Shown piece by piece: positions 7,998 to 16,186 of a DNA stretch of 64,000 nucleotides (positions are counted from its first letter, which is position 1; every line of letters starts with the position of its first letter). The notes under the pieces are model-generated. The model ran no database searches, had not been told where the DNA came from, and was given only the letters and a program-made list of their open reading frames with translations. This stretch comes from Achromobacter ruhlandii. Lineage in GTDB: Bacteria; Pseudomonadota; Gammaproteobacteria; Burkholderiales; Burkholderiaceae_B. A program made the translations under genes and the position numbers. Location: positions 62,001-126,000 of the forward strand of contig NZ_CADIJL010000015.1 in assembly GCF_902859695.1 (NCBI RefSeq), read 5' to 3'.

Positions 7998-8141
7998 ACG
8001 CCGGCCGCGCGCGCAAGGGCGGCCGTCCGGCCGGTTCCGGGGGGCGCTCCCGTGGCCCCATGATTCGATGGTCATCTGGCTCTGGCAATGGGGCCAGGGC
8101 GGCGCTATGGTGTGCTTTTCCCGTCATCCACGCCATTCGCC

Positions 8142-8774
8142 ATGTACCTGCCGTCCGCTTTCCGTGAAGACTCGCTGGAGGTCCAGCACGATTTCATCCG
8201 CGCGCATCCCCTCGGGGTGCTCATGACCGGCGGGGAGGGCGGACTGATGGCCAACCACATTCCCTGTCTGCTCTATCCGGAGGGGCCGCAAGGCGTGCTG
8301 CGGCTGCACATGGCGCGCGCCAACCCGCAATGGAAGGAGCTGGCCGCCGGCGCCGAATGCCTGCTGGTGTTCCATGGCGCGCAGGCCTACATCACGCCCT
8401 CCTGGTACGCCACCAAGGCCGAGACCCACAAGGTGGTGCCGACCTGGAACTTCGTGGCCGTCCACGTCTGGGGCACGCCCACGGTGCATGACGACCCGGC
8501 CTGGGTGCGGGCGCAGATCGGCGCGCTGACCGATGCGCAGGAGAAGGCGCGCGCGCAGCCCTGGCGGGTCGAGGACGCGCCCGAGGATTTCATTGCGGCA
8601 CAGATGCGCGCCATTGTCGGCGTGGAAATCGCCATCACGCGCATCGAAGGCAAGTGGAAGGTCAGCCAGAACCGCAACGCGGCCGACCGCCAGGGCGTGG
8701 CGGCCGGCCTGGCCGGCGAACAGGGCGATGTCGTGATGGCCGGCCTGGTGGCGCGCCGCGGCGGGCTGGATTGA
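8142..8774 (+). CDS. PaiB-like FMN-binding regulator protein
   Basis: This is a 210-residue protein of the PaiB family: MYLPSAFREDS at the start, HPLGVLMT, ANHIPCLLY at about 38, a YITPSWY segment and KVVPTWNFVAVHVWG. These are the conserved FMN-binding split-barrel motifs. PaiB in Bacillus represses sporulation and protease genes, but proteobacterial members are poorly studied and may act as flavin enzymes instead. I chose the ATG at 8142 because family members start with the YxPxxF sequence; the open frame upstream is not similar. Confidence 0.88.
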   Translation: MYLPSAFREDSLEVQHDFIRAHPLGVLMTGGEGGLMANHIPCLLYPEGPQGVLRLHMARANPQWKELAAGAECLLVFHGAQAYITPSWYATKAETHKVVPTWNFVAVHVWGTPTVHDDPAWVRAQIGALTDAQEKARAQPWRVEDAPEDFIAAQMRAIVGVEIAITRIEGKWKVSQNRNAADRQGVAAGLAGEQGDVVMAGLVARRGGLD

Positions 8775-8810
8775 GCCGGGCCCGTCCCGGCACGTCGGCC
8801 GCGTCACGTC

Positions 8811-8894
8811 GGTTGAGCGGCGTGGCTTGAGCGACGTGGCTTGAGCGATACGGCTTGAGCGATACGGCTTGAGCGACAGGGTTTGAGCGATCCG
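8811..8894. repeat. Six tandem copies of a 14-bp repeat
   Basis: Six head-to-tail units start at 8811, 8825, 8839, 8853, 8867 and 8881. The consensus is GCTTGAGCGATACG, and units 3 and 4 are identical. The array fills the gap between two convergent genes. It has no spacers and so is not a CRISPR. Confidence 0.9.
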
Positions 8895-8908
8895 GATGGC
8901 GCGGCCGA

Positions 8909-10171
8909 TCAGGCCGCGCCGGCCACCTGCAGGCGCCGCCGGTGCGCGGCGCCGCGGCCCCATGCCAGGCAGGCGATGGCCGCTGCCTGCAGCCCGGCCG
9001 CCGCCGCCAGGAACCAGAACAGCGGATGCGGCCCCTGGCCGGAGAGCGTGCGCAGCACGCCGAATACGGCGGGCGCGAAGGCATAGGCGCCTTGCGACAG
9101 GGCCACGATCAATGGCACCACCCGCGCCGCGTCCTCGCGCGCGAATTCGGCCTGCGCGATCAGCGGCGGCAGCGAGGTGGCGTTGCCGATGCCGGCGCCG
9201 AACAGCAGCACCCCCAGCCATACGGCCCAGGCGTGGCCCGCCGCCAGCATCAGCACCAGCGAGCCTGCGATCTGCGCGCCATACGACAGGCAGGCCACCA
9301 GGCGGCGGTCGGCCGCGGGCGGCATCAGCCAGCCCACCAGGCTGCGGCCGGCGATGGCGCTGGCGGTGGCCAGCCCCATGGCGATGCCGGCGGTCTGCGC
9401 GCCCAGCAGCGGCGCCAGCAGCGACAGCAAGTGCGCGATCAGGCCGATCTGCGCGAACAGCCCCAGCGCCATGCCCGCGCCCAGCGACAGGAAAGCGCGG
9501 TCGCGCCACAGCCGCGAGACGCGCGGCCAGGTCGCGGCGTCCGCCTGCGCCGGCGCGCCCGGCGGCATGCCGTCGGGATGCTGGCCCAGCTGCCGCGGCG
9601 TGACGGCGAACACCTGGCGCGCCAGCAGCGCGATCACGATCACCATTGCCAGGCCGACCCATGCGGCCGCCCGCGCGAAGCCGTAGCTGGCAATCAGGAA
9701 CACCCAGAGCGGGGAGAACAGGATGCCGCCGACGCTGGCGCCGTTGTAGGCCATGCCCAGCGCGGCTGGCCGGCGCCTGACGAACCAGGGCGAGATCAAG
9801 GCATTGACCGCCGCCGCGCCCAGCGTCACCCAGCCCATGCCGGATAACAGCGCGGCCGCATACAGCTGCCACGGTTCGGCCGCGCGCGCCCAGCCGCAGA
9901 CGCCCAGCGCCAGCGCCACTGCGCCGGCCAGCGTCACGCCCGGCACGCCCCAGCGCCGGTACAGGCGCGGCAGGTTGGCCACGATCAGCGTGCCGCACAG
10001 GAAGTGCAGCGTGACGGCCGCCGACACCAGCGTCACGCTCCAGCCCGTGCGCTGCACCACCGCGTGCAGGAATACGGGCGGTCCGTAGAAACCCACGCCC
10101 CAGCCGAAGATGGCCAGCACGAAGGTGGCGTGGAGGACCTTCCAGCCGAAGAAACGCGAAGGGTTGGGCAT
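8909..10171 (-). CDS. MFS transporter, 12-helix
   Basis: This 420-residue integral membrane protein has about 12 hydrophobic helices in two halves. After the first helix pair comes the cytoplasmic loop LPRLYRRWG, and a charged central loop is near residue 195-215. The PNPSRFFGWKVL opening is common in MFS members related to the oxalate/formate and monocarboxylate antiporters. Substrate cannot be read from sequence. It diverges from an ArsR-family regulator 78 bases away, which probably controls it. The start at 10171 is followed directly by the first helix; the longer open frame upstream is antisense to that regulator. Confidence 0.88.
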   Translation of the reverse strand: MPNPSRFFGWKVLHATFVLAIFGWGVGFYGPPVFLHAVVQRTGWSVTLVSAAVTLHFLCGTLIVANLPRLYRRWGVPGVTLAGAVALALGVCGWARAAEPWQLYAAALLSGMGWVTLGAAAVNALISPWFVRRRPAALGMAYNGASVGGILFSPLWVFLIASYGFARAAAWVGLAMVIVIALLARQVFAVTPRQLGQHPDGMPPGAPAQADAATWPRVSRLWRDRAFLSLGAGMALGLFAQIGLIAHLLSLLAPLLGAQTAGIAMGLATASAIAGRSLVGWLMPPAADRRLVACLSYGAQIAGSLVLMLAAGHAWAVWLGVLLFGAGIGNATSLPPLIAQAEFAREDAARVVPLIVALSQGAYAFAPAVFGVLRTLSGQGPHPLFWFLAAAAGLQAAAIACLAWGRGAAHRRRLQVAGAA

Positions 10172-10249
10172 GATGGAAACGGGCTGTCCTGTTGCGATGA
10201 GTCGCAGTATGCTTGAGCCCGTATCCAACACTTTGGCCTGGGCCGAATC

Positions 10250-10990
10250 ATGGAATCCGAGTTCGCCGACATCAACCTCTCGGCCGTCGCCGGCGCCATC
10301 GCCGATCCGGCGCGGGCCCGCATGCTGTGCCTGCTGCTCGATGGCCGTGCCCGCACCGCCACCGAGCTGGCGGCGGCCGCCGACATCGGCGCATCCACGG
10401 CCAGCAGCCATTTCCAGCGGTTGCGCGAGCAGGGCCTGGTGGAGCAGGCGGCGCAGGGCAAGCATCGCTATTACCGGCTGGCCAATGCCGAAGTGGCGCG
10501 GGCGCTGGAGGCGCTGCTGGTGGTGGCGGGCGCCGAACGCGCGCCGTTCAAGCCCAACACGCCGTCGGCCCTGCGCGAAGCGCGTACCTGCTACGACCAC
10601 ATGGCCGGCACGCTGGCGGTGCGCGTCCACGACGCGATGCTGGCGCGCCAGTGGCTGGCGGCCGATGGCCGCGATTACGTGTTGACGCCCCTGGGCGAAG
10701 CCTCGCTGGCGCAGGTGGGGGTGGACGTGACGCAGGCGCGCCAGCGCCGCCGCCGTTTCGCCTGCCCGTGCCTGGACTGGAGCGAGCGCCGCTCGCACCT
10801 GGGCGGCGCGCTGGGCGCCGCCTTGCTGGAGGCGCTGTTGCAACGCGGCTGGGTCGACAAGGACCTGGATTCGCGCGCGCTGTCCATCACCCGCAAGGGC
10901 GCGCGGCAGTTCCCCGCATTTTTCGGCATGCCCGGGGAGGCGGCCGCCGACGCGGTGGACTGGAACCTGAAGGGCGGCCACGCCGCCTAG
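10250..10990 (+). CDS. ArsR-family winged-helix regulator with a long C-terminal domain
   Basis: This protein has 246 residues, twice the size of a minimal ArsR protein. The winged helix occupies about residues 8-85: IADPARARMLCLLLDG, then the recognition helix GASTASSHFQRLREQGLV and the wing KHRYYRLAN. The second half includes a CPCLDWSERR segment, whose paired cysteines could bind a metal or sense oxidation, and ends in a second helical domain. It is divergent from an MFS gene and likely represses it. A strong terminator follows at 11044-11090. Confidence 0.88.
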   Translation: MESEFADINLSAVAGAIADPARARMLCLLLDGRARTATELAAAADIGASTASSHFQRLREQGLVEQAAQGKHRYYRLANAEVARALEALLVVAGAERAPFKPNTPSALREARTCYDHMAGTLAVRVHDAMLARQWLAADGRDYVLTPLGEASLAQVGVDVTQARQRRRRFACPCLDWSERRSHLGGALGAALLEALLQRGWVDKDLDSRALSITRKGARQFPAFFGMPGEAAADAVDWNLKGGHAA

Positions 10991-11043
10991 CGTTTTTCGG
11001 CCGGGGTTCCCCGGCTTCATGCGCATCCCCTCGAATTCGCTTT

Positions 11044-11090
11044 CGCGCTCGCGCGGGCCGGCAGGCCGCGCGAGCGCGCACATTTTTTTT
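11044..11090 (+). terminator. Rho-independent terminator after the ArsR gene
   Basis: A 13-bp perfect GC stem (44-56 pairing with 66-78 in the 11000 numbering) is followed by eight T residues at 11083-11090. Confidence 0.85.
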
Positions 11091-11122
11091 CATCGGGCAT
11101 TTGCCCTGTACAGGAGGTGGCC

Positions 11123-11773
11123 TTGCCTACGCTGGCCCTGCACGTTTTCCGTCGCGCCTTGCCTGGCGTGACGGAGCTGCGCATCGATGTCAACCACGGC
11201 CCGCGCGAAGTGGAAGCCGAACTCGATGCCATCCACGACCGCATGAACCGACCCTTGGATCGCCTGCATGGCTTGCCGGAGGTTCAAACCGAGATCCCTG
11301 GCCTGGTGCTTCGCTACCGCGAAGCCGATGGCGAGTATTACGTGTATGTGGTGGATGTGCGGCGCGGCCGGCTGGCGGGCTATACGGTGTTCAACCGCCT
11401 GATCGAAGTGGGCCGGCGCGCCGATCCCTATGTGCGCGCGCCGCATTCGAAGTACGCCGCGCCCTACCAGCGCATGGGGCTGGCCACGGCGGTGTATCGC
11501 TGGGGGCTGGAGGCGGGCCTGTGCATCATGAGCGGGGCGCGCCAGTCGGTCGGCGCCCATCGCCTGTGGCTGGGCCTGGCGCGTGACTACACGCTGGGCT
11601 ATGTCGACCTGCGGCGCAAGCGGCTGACCTATCTCGGCCCGGCCGTGACGGCGGCGGTGCTGGACGACCTGCATACCCGCATGTTCCTGCTGGGCCGCGG
11701 CTGGACGCTGCCGGACTATCTGCGCGTCACGGCCATGCAAGTGGCCGAAAGTGCGCTTTCGCAACAGCCCTAG
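11123..11773 (+). CDS. Hypothetical protein with a GNAT-like core
   Basis: This is a 216-residue protein without signal or membrane segment. The segment SKYAAPYQRMGLATAVYRW (about residues 113-131) followed by GARQSVGAHRLWLGLARD resembles the acetyl-CoA-binding region of GNAT enzymes, with QRMGLA in place of QRxGxG. An acyltransferase function is therefore possible but weakly supported. The start is unusual. AGGAGG at 11112-11117 is five bases before a TTG at 11123, whereas the GTG at 11117 overlaps the ribosome site, so I use TTG. It stands alone after a terminator. Confidence 0.6.
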   Translation: MPTLALHVFRRALPGVTELRIDVNHGPREVEAELDAIHDRMNRPLDRLHGLPEVQTEIPGLVLRYREADGEYYVYVVDVRRGRLAGYTVFNRLIEVGRRADPYVRAPHSKYAAPYQRMGLATAVYRWGLEAGLCIMSGARQSVGAHRLWLGLARDYTLGYVDLRRKRLTYLGPAVTAAVLDDLHTRMFLLGRGWTLPDYLRVTAMQVAESALSQQP

Positions 11774-12000
11774 GGGAAATCCCCGGGACGGATCAGCGCG
11801 GCGCGCAGCGCAGGACCCTGTCATGCGGCCGCAAGCCGCGCCGTGCCTGCCTGTGGATGCCTTGGCCGGACCCGCCACGGAAACGGGGACGCAATTTCCG
11901 CGTCGCAACAATGTTTCTATCGGCAGCCGGCGTTACAAAACATATCCGAACTGTCATGAACAGGCGCGGTATGCTGGGTCGCAGAAAGAGGGCATCCGAA

Positions 12001-12273
12001 GTGCATCAGAACAACTTGATCTACAAGGGATACCGGCTTACCGCCAAGGTGTCCCGGGGCGACGGCGCTGAAGTCCAGGCGCTGCCCAGCGGCCCCGTTT
12101 TCATCGCATCGATCATGGTGGTCCAGGCGGGCGCCGTGCAGGAAGGCGGCGACGAATACCCCGTGCCACGCTTTGCCGAGGGCGGCTTCGTCTACAGTCC
12201 GCGCGAAGCGGTGCATGCGGCCATCCTGCATGGCCGCGAGATCGTCGACGGCCTGACCCACATGGCGTCCTGA
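12001..12273 (+). CDS. Small hypothetical protein, about 90 residues
   Basis: The clear protein part begins HQNNLIYKGYRLTAKVSRGD and ends GREIVDGLTHMAS. It looks like one small alpha/beta domain with no cysteine, signal or membrane segment. I chose the GTG at 12001, preceded by AGAGGG; in-frame ATGs at 11956 and 11971 would add an arginine-rich extension. The gene ends two bases from the convergent gene at 12276. No function can be assigned. Confidence 0.55.
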   Translation: MHQNNLIYKGYRLTAKVSRGDGAEVQALPSGPVFIASIMVVQAGAVQEGGDEYPVPRFAEGGFVYSPREAVHAAILHGREIVDGLTHMAS

Positions 12274-12275
12274 CC

Positions 12276-13043
12276 CTATTCGGCGGCGAATACCGCCTTC
12301 CAGTCGCGCGTCTTGGCCAGCGTCAGCACGCTGGCCGACTGTTCGAGGATGGCCACCGCCTTCTTCAGTTCCTCGGCCGAGGCGCCGTCTTCCAGGATCA
12401 CCATGCGCGAGTTGCGCGCATCGGCCATTTTCACGTCCGACATCTTGCCGTGGGTCTGGTAGACCTGCGTCCAGTCCATTTTCTTGCCGGCCTTCAGGGC
12501 GATCGGTTCGATGTAGGTCAGCGCGGTGCTGCCGGCGGCGCGCACGGCGAAGGCGAAGTCGGCGGTATGGCCGCTGCTGCCCTTGGCGCGCGCGCCCTTG
12601 ACCATGCGGTTGGGGCCGACGCCGGCCGCCAGCGCGCGGCCGACCTGGGCGCGAAAGCGTAGCTGGCTGAAGCGCGGCATCCACTTGGCGCACTGGAACG
12701 ACAGCGCCATGGCCAGCTTGACCGCATCCCACAGCGCTTCCTGCAACTGTTCGTTGGGGCCGGCGGCGACGATGGCGCCCGACTTGTCGAAGTGCGCCAG
12801 GCTCACGCCCGGCGTTTCGTTGAGGATGTCGATGCGCTTGGCCGCCAGCTCGATGCCGTAGCTGGAGGCGTGCATCGCCGTTTCACAGGCGTCGGTGAGG
12901 TAGAACGTGGCGTCGTCCGGATGGGCGATGAAAAATGCCGCGTGCTGGCCGTCCAGGCCCAGCGTCATCGGCGAGATCGCGCGGATGGCGTGTTCGCCCG
13001 CCGGCAGGACGGTCCAGCCGGAGGCTTCCAGGAAATTGCTCAT
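12276..13043 (-). CDS. DUF1828-like protein, second gene of a coupled pair
   Basis: This is a 255-residue protein. The first ~100 residues resemble DUF1828: a hydrophobic strand, then FYLTDACETAMHASSYGIEL and RIDILNETPGVSL, as in the domain's YLTDDG...GI pattern. The C-terminal part carries a KKAVAILEQSASVLTLAKTR helix. DUF1828 is found in phage and mobile genes and has no known activity. Its start overlaps the stop of the upstream gene by four bases (ATGA, 13040-13043), so the two proteins are likely made in fixed ratio and may bind each other. Confidence 0.65.
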   Translation of the reverse strand: MSNFLEASGWTVLPAGEHAIRAISPMTLGLDGQHAAFFIAHPDDATFYLTDACETAMHASSYGIELAAKRIDILNETPGVSLAHFDKSGAIVAAGPNEQLQEALWDAVKLAMALSFQCAKWMPRFSQLRFRAQVGRALAAGVGPNRMVKGARAKGSSGHTADFAFAVRAAGSTALTYIEPIALKAGKKMDWTQVYQTHGKMSDVKMADARNSRMVILEDGASAEELKKAVAILEQSASVLTLAKTRDWKAVFAAE

Positions 13044-13576
13044 AGGATCAGTTCGATTTGTCGGCCCTTGAGGGGATGCGCGAAACCGCCGGTCAGGGTC
13101 AGGTTGGCCCTCGGCAGGAAATACTGCATCAGCTCGGCGATGGTGTGCAGGGCGGGCACGACGGGTTCGGCGTAGCCTTCGCCTTCGTCCACCCAGAGGT
13201 GTTCGTGGCTGCGGTCCGCCAGCGGCTTGCGATATTGCGGGCGGCCTTCGCCCACCAGGCTGGTGTGGAAGGAGTCGTCGGTGTCGACGCCGAAGACGCG
13301 GTGCGGGCCGACGAACAGGCTGGCACAGAACGCCTCGGCCAGGAAGATGGTGGCCTGGCCGTGCACGTCGGTGCGGGCGCCGCGGTAGGTGGCGCGGAAA
13401 ATCACGTCGTCGCGCACTTCGCCCTTGACGCGGCACGGGCTGGCGAATTCCATCCACAGCGGGGTGATCGCGGCCGGCTTGGGGATCCAGGCGACCGGCT
13501 TGACGGTTTCCTTGGGCTCCGCAAGGATCTCTTGCACCTCGTCAGGGGTGATTAACGGTTCGAACTTGTTGGCCAT
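13040..13576 (-). CDS. Hypothetical protein, first gene of a coupled pair
   Basis: This 178-residue protein begins with LITPDEVQEILAEPKE, which weakly recalls the N-terminus of DUF6978 proteins. A middle region (DSFHTSLVGEGRPQYRKPL, then SHEHLWVDEGEGYAEP) is rich in His and acidic residues and could bind metal. No signal peptide or membrane helix is visible. It is coupled by ATGA overlap to the DUF1828-like gene. No clear ribosome site precedes the ATG at 13576. The pair stands alone between terminator 13622-13643 and a convergent gene. Confidence 0.6.
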   Translation of the reverse strand: MANKFEPLITPDEVQEILAEPKETVKPVAWIPKPAAITPLWMEFASPCRVKGEVRDDVIFRATYRGARTDVHGQATIFLAEAFCASLFVGPHRVFGVDTDDSFHTSLVGEGRPQYRKPLADRSHEHLWVDEGEGYAEPVVPALHTIAELMQYFLPRANLTLTGGFAHPLKGRQIELIL

Positions 13577-13621
13577 GGAACGGATCTAGAGTCTGGGAAT
13601 GCACCGCCGGGCCGCCCAGCG

Positions 13622-13643
13622 GAAAAGCCCCCTCGCGGGGGCT
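13622..13643 (-). terminator. Rho-independent terminator after the YpfJ-type gene
   Basis: On the minus strand a hairpin AGCCCCC-GCGA-GGGGGCT is followed by TTTT. It lies about 115 bases after the metallopeptidase stop and before the next minus-strand gene. Confidence 0.75.
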
Positions 13644-13757
13644 CTGGCCCGCGCCGCCTGATGGGCGCGGGGGCGTAATCTTACAAGATGAAGACGGCGT
13701 CGGGTCCGAGGCTGTATGAATATACAGGCTTGGCGGCGCTGCGGCCGGCATGCCGGC

Positions 13758-14612
13758 CTACAGCGAGCTGGCGGCGAAAGTATCGCATTGCTTGAGGTCG
13801 CCGCTGTCCAGGCCGCGCTTGAACCAGCGCACGCGCTGCGCCGACGAGCCGTGGGTGAAGGCGTCCGGCACCACGTAGCCCTGGCTCTGCTTCTGCAGCC
13901 GGTCGTCGCCGATGGCGGTGGCCGCGGCCAGCGCTTCCTCGACGTCGCCGCTTTCGAGGATGTTGCGGGCGGCGTTGGCGCGCTGCGCCCACAGGCCGGC
14001 GAAGCAGTCGGCCTGCAGTTCCATGCGTACCGACAGCGCGTTGGCCTGCGACGGGTTGCGCCGGCGCAGGTTGTCGACCTGGTCGGAGATGCCCAGCAGG
14101 TGCTGCACGTGGTGGCCGACCTCGTGCGCGATGACGTAGGCCTGGGCGAAATCGCCGGGCGCCTTGAAGCGGTTCTGCAGCTCGTCGAAGAAGGCCAGGT
14201 CGATGTAGACCTTGCTGTCGCCCGGGCAGTAGAACGGCCCCATGGCCGCCTGGCCGGTGCCACAGGCCGTGGGCGTGGCGCCGCGGAACAGCACCAGCTT
14301 GGGCGGCACGTACTGGCGATTCAGGTCTTTCTGGAAGATGGCGCTCCAGGTGTCCTCGGTTTCGCCCAGCACCTTGGAGACGAAGCGCGCCTGCGGGTCG
14401 TTGGCGGGCGGCCGCGCGGCCGGGCCCTGTTGCTGCTGGGCGGGCGGGCCCTCGGCCATCTGCAGCACCACGCTGGGGTCGACGCCGAAATACATGGCCA
14501 CCAGGGCCAGCACGATGGTGCCGATGCCGATGGTGCCACGGCCGCCGATGCGCGGCCCGCTGGCGCGGCGGTCTTCCACGTTGTCGCTTTCGCGGGAATC
14601 GTCCAGGCGCAT
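13758..14612 (-). CDS. ypfJ: Neutral zinc metallopeptidase, YpfJ family
   Basis: This 284-residue protein has one N-terminal membrane anchor (about 27-44), a proline/glutamine-rich linker (50-70) and a catalytic domain outside the membrane. The zinc motif HEVGHH is at residues 163-168. MELQADCFAGLWAQ (about 196-209) supplies the third ligand region typical of the family. Two cysteines near 117-129 could pair. The family (Pfam zinc peptidase, formerly DUF for YpfJ) has no known substrate. A terminator follows. It diverges from the yciO-like gene 89 bases away. Confidence 0.9.
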   Translation of the reverse strand: MRLDDSRESDNVEDRRASGPRIGGRGTIGIGTIVLALVAMYFGVDPSVVLQMAEGPPAQQQQGPAARPPANDPQARFVSKVLGETEDTWSAIFQKDLNRQYVPPKLVLFRGATPTACGTGQAAMGPFYCPGDSKVYIDLAFFDELQNRFKAPGDFAQAYVIAHEVGHHVQHLLGISDQVDNLRRRNPSQANALSVRMELQADCFAGLWAQRANAARNILESGDVEEALAAATAIGDDRLQKQSQGYVVPDAFTHGSSAQRVRWFKRGLDSGDLKQCDTFAASSL

Positions 14613-14701
14613 ACTGTGTCTCCGGGCGGGCCGGCAAGGCCGCCATGTGTTGCCAGGGCCGCCAATGGTGAAGCGGCCTTCAAGAGTGTTAGGATAAACC
14701 C

Positions 14702-15328
14702 ATGGCTCTCCATTTAGATATCCACCCCGCGAATCCCCAACCGCGCCTGCTCAAGCAGGCCGCCCAATGGCTGAACGACGGGGGCCTGGTGGCGGTGCCC
14801 ACCGACTCCAGCTACGCGGTGGTCGCGCGCCTGGACGACAAGAACGCGGCCGACGGCCTGCGCCGCCTGCGCGGCCTGGACGAACGCCATCACCTCACGC
14901 TGCTGTGCCGCGACCTGGCCGAGATCGGCCACTTCGCCCGCGTCGACAACCGCCAGTACCGCCTGCTCAAGGCCGCCACGCCGGGGCCGTGGACCTTCAT
15001 CCTGGAAGCCACCAAGGAAGTGCCGCGACGCGTTTCGCATCCATCGCGCAAGACCATCGGCATCCGCGTGCCGGATCACGCCGTCATGCTGGGCCTGCTG
15101 GAACAGATGGGCGCGCCGCTGCTGTCCACCACCCTCATCCCGAAGGGGGAGGACGACGCCCTGAACGACGCCGAGGACATCCGCGAGCGCTACGACCACG
15201 ACCTGGCCGCCATCATCGACGCCGGCGCCTGCCCGCATTCGCCGACCACCGTGATCGACCTGACCGGCGCCGAGCCGGTGGTGGTGCGGGTGGGGCGCGG
15301 CGATCCGGCCACGCTGGGCCTGGCCTGA
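14702..15328 (+). CDS. YciO-family Sua5/YrdC-type protein
   Basis: This 208-residue protein is close to the E. coli YciO length. The PTDSSYAVVARLD motif matches the YrdC nucleotide-binding entry, KAATPGPWTFILEAT is the family core and IGIRVPDH is the strand before the active cleft. True TsaC/Sua5 enzymes make threonylcarbamoyl-AMP for tRNA t6A. YciO members share the fold but lack full TsaC activity, so I do not assign t6A synthesis. A possible small operon continues with the M50 protease gene about 120 bases on. Confidence 0.88.
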   Translation: MALHLDIHPANPQPRLLKQAAQWLNDGGLVAVPTDSSYAVVARLDDKNAADGLRRLRGLDERHHLTLLCRDLAEIGHFARVDNRQYRLLKAATPGPWTFILEATKEVPRRVSHPSRKTIGIRVPDHAVMLGLLEQMGAPLLSTTLIPKGEDDALNDAEDIRERYDHDLAAIIDAGACPHSPTTVIDLTGAEPVVVRVGRGDPATLGLA

Positions 15329-15451
15329 AACGGCCGATCGCGCGTTCATGCGGCGGCGCGCGCCGCCGGCCGCCGCCGCGCGGCAGGCATGGCGCCGCTT
15401 TGCATCTGGCCGCACTGTTCGTCACGCGGCTCCTCTACAATCCGCTTCGCC

Positions 15452-16099
15452 ATGAATGACATCATCCAGACGATCGCGGTCTACGCGATACCGGTAATCT
15501 TCGCCATCACCCTGCACGAGGCCGCGCACGGCTACGTCGCGCGCATGTTCGGCGATCCGACCGCCTACCAGGCGGGCCGCATCAGCCTGAACCCGGCGCG
15601 CCACATCGACCCGATCGGCACGCTGCTGGTGCCGGTGGTGATCCTGCTGACCTCCAAGCTGCTGGGCAGCCCGGGCATGCTGTTCGGCTGGGCCAAGCCG
15701 GTGCCGGTGGATTTCGGCCGCCTGCGCCGTCCCAAGAAGGACATGCTGTGGGTGGCGCTGGCCGGGCCCGCCGCCAACCTGCTGATGGCCATCCTGTGGG
15801 TGTTTTCGCTGCGCCTGTTCCTGGAAACCGGCATGCAGGAGAGCTTCTGGTTCGAAATGGCGATGGCCGGCGTGCAGGTCAACCTGGTGCTGATGGCGCT
15901 GAACCTGCTGCCGATTCCGCCGCTGGATGGGGGACGCATCCTTTTCAGCCTGCTGCCCAACCGCCTGGCCTGGCAATACTCGAAAATCGAGCCGTATGGG
16001 CTGGTGATCGTGGTGGTGCTGCTGGTGACCGACGTGCTGTGGATATTGATGCGTCCGGTATTGGCTTTGGGAACGACGATCGTTCAGTGGTTCCTCTAG
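15452..16099 (+). CDS. Site-2-type intramembrane zinc protease (M50 family)
   Basis: This is a 215-residue multi-spanning membrane protein. HEAAH (residues 22-26) in the first helix supplies two zinc ligands and the catalytic glutamate; NLLPIPPLDGGRI (about 150-162) provides the third ligand Asp in a later helix. There is no PDZ domain, so this is a short standalone form like YwhC/sporulation-type proteases, not RseP. Substrates are unknown. The ATG at 15452 fits the start of helix one. dapA follows 88 bases downstream. Confidence 0.9.
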   Translation: MNDIIQTIAVYAIPVIFAITLHEAAHGYVARMFGDPTAYQAGRISLNPARHIDPIGTLLVPVVILLTSKLLGSPGMLFGWAKPVPVDFGRLRRPKKDMLWVALAGPAANLLMAILWVFSLRLFLETGMQESFWFEMAMAGVQVNLVLMALNLLPIPPLDGGRILFSLLPNRLAWQYSKIEPYGLVIVVVLLVTDVLWILMRPVLALGTTIVQWFL

Positions 16100-16164
16100 G
16101 ATTTTGGCCAATATCCGTTAAACTCAGCGGTTTCATTGATTCTGGCCCTGGGGCATCCCGCCGT

Positions 16165-16180
16165 GGGGCTTTGGAGCCCC
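16165..16180 (+). promoter_or_regulatory. Hairpin covering the dapA ribosome-binding site
   Basis: GGGGCT and AGCCCC form a six-bp stem around TTGG. The probable GGAG ribosome site (16173-16176) is in the loop and 3' arm, ten bases before the ATG. Confidence 0.4.
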
Positions 16181-16186
16181 TCATTT

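Noticed and set aside
8811-8894. CRISPR array
   Set aside because: The units are 14 bp and directly adjacent with no spacers, and no cas gene is present.
10179-10222. ACGGGCT/AGCCCGT inverted repeat between the MFS and ArsR genes as an operator
   Set aside because: The arms are 30 bases apart, too far for an ArsR dimer, and of a GC composition expected by chance.
14702-15328. TsaC/Sua5, the t6A synthesis enzyme
   Set aside because: The PTDSSYAV and length fit the YciO branch, which lacks full TsaC function.
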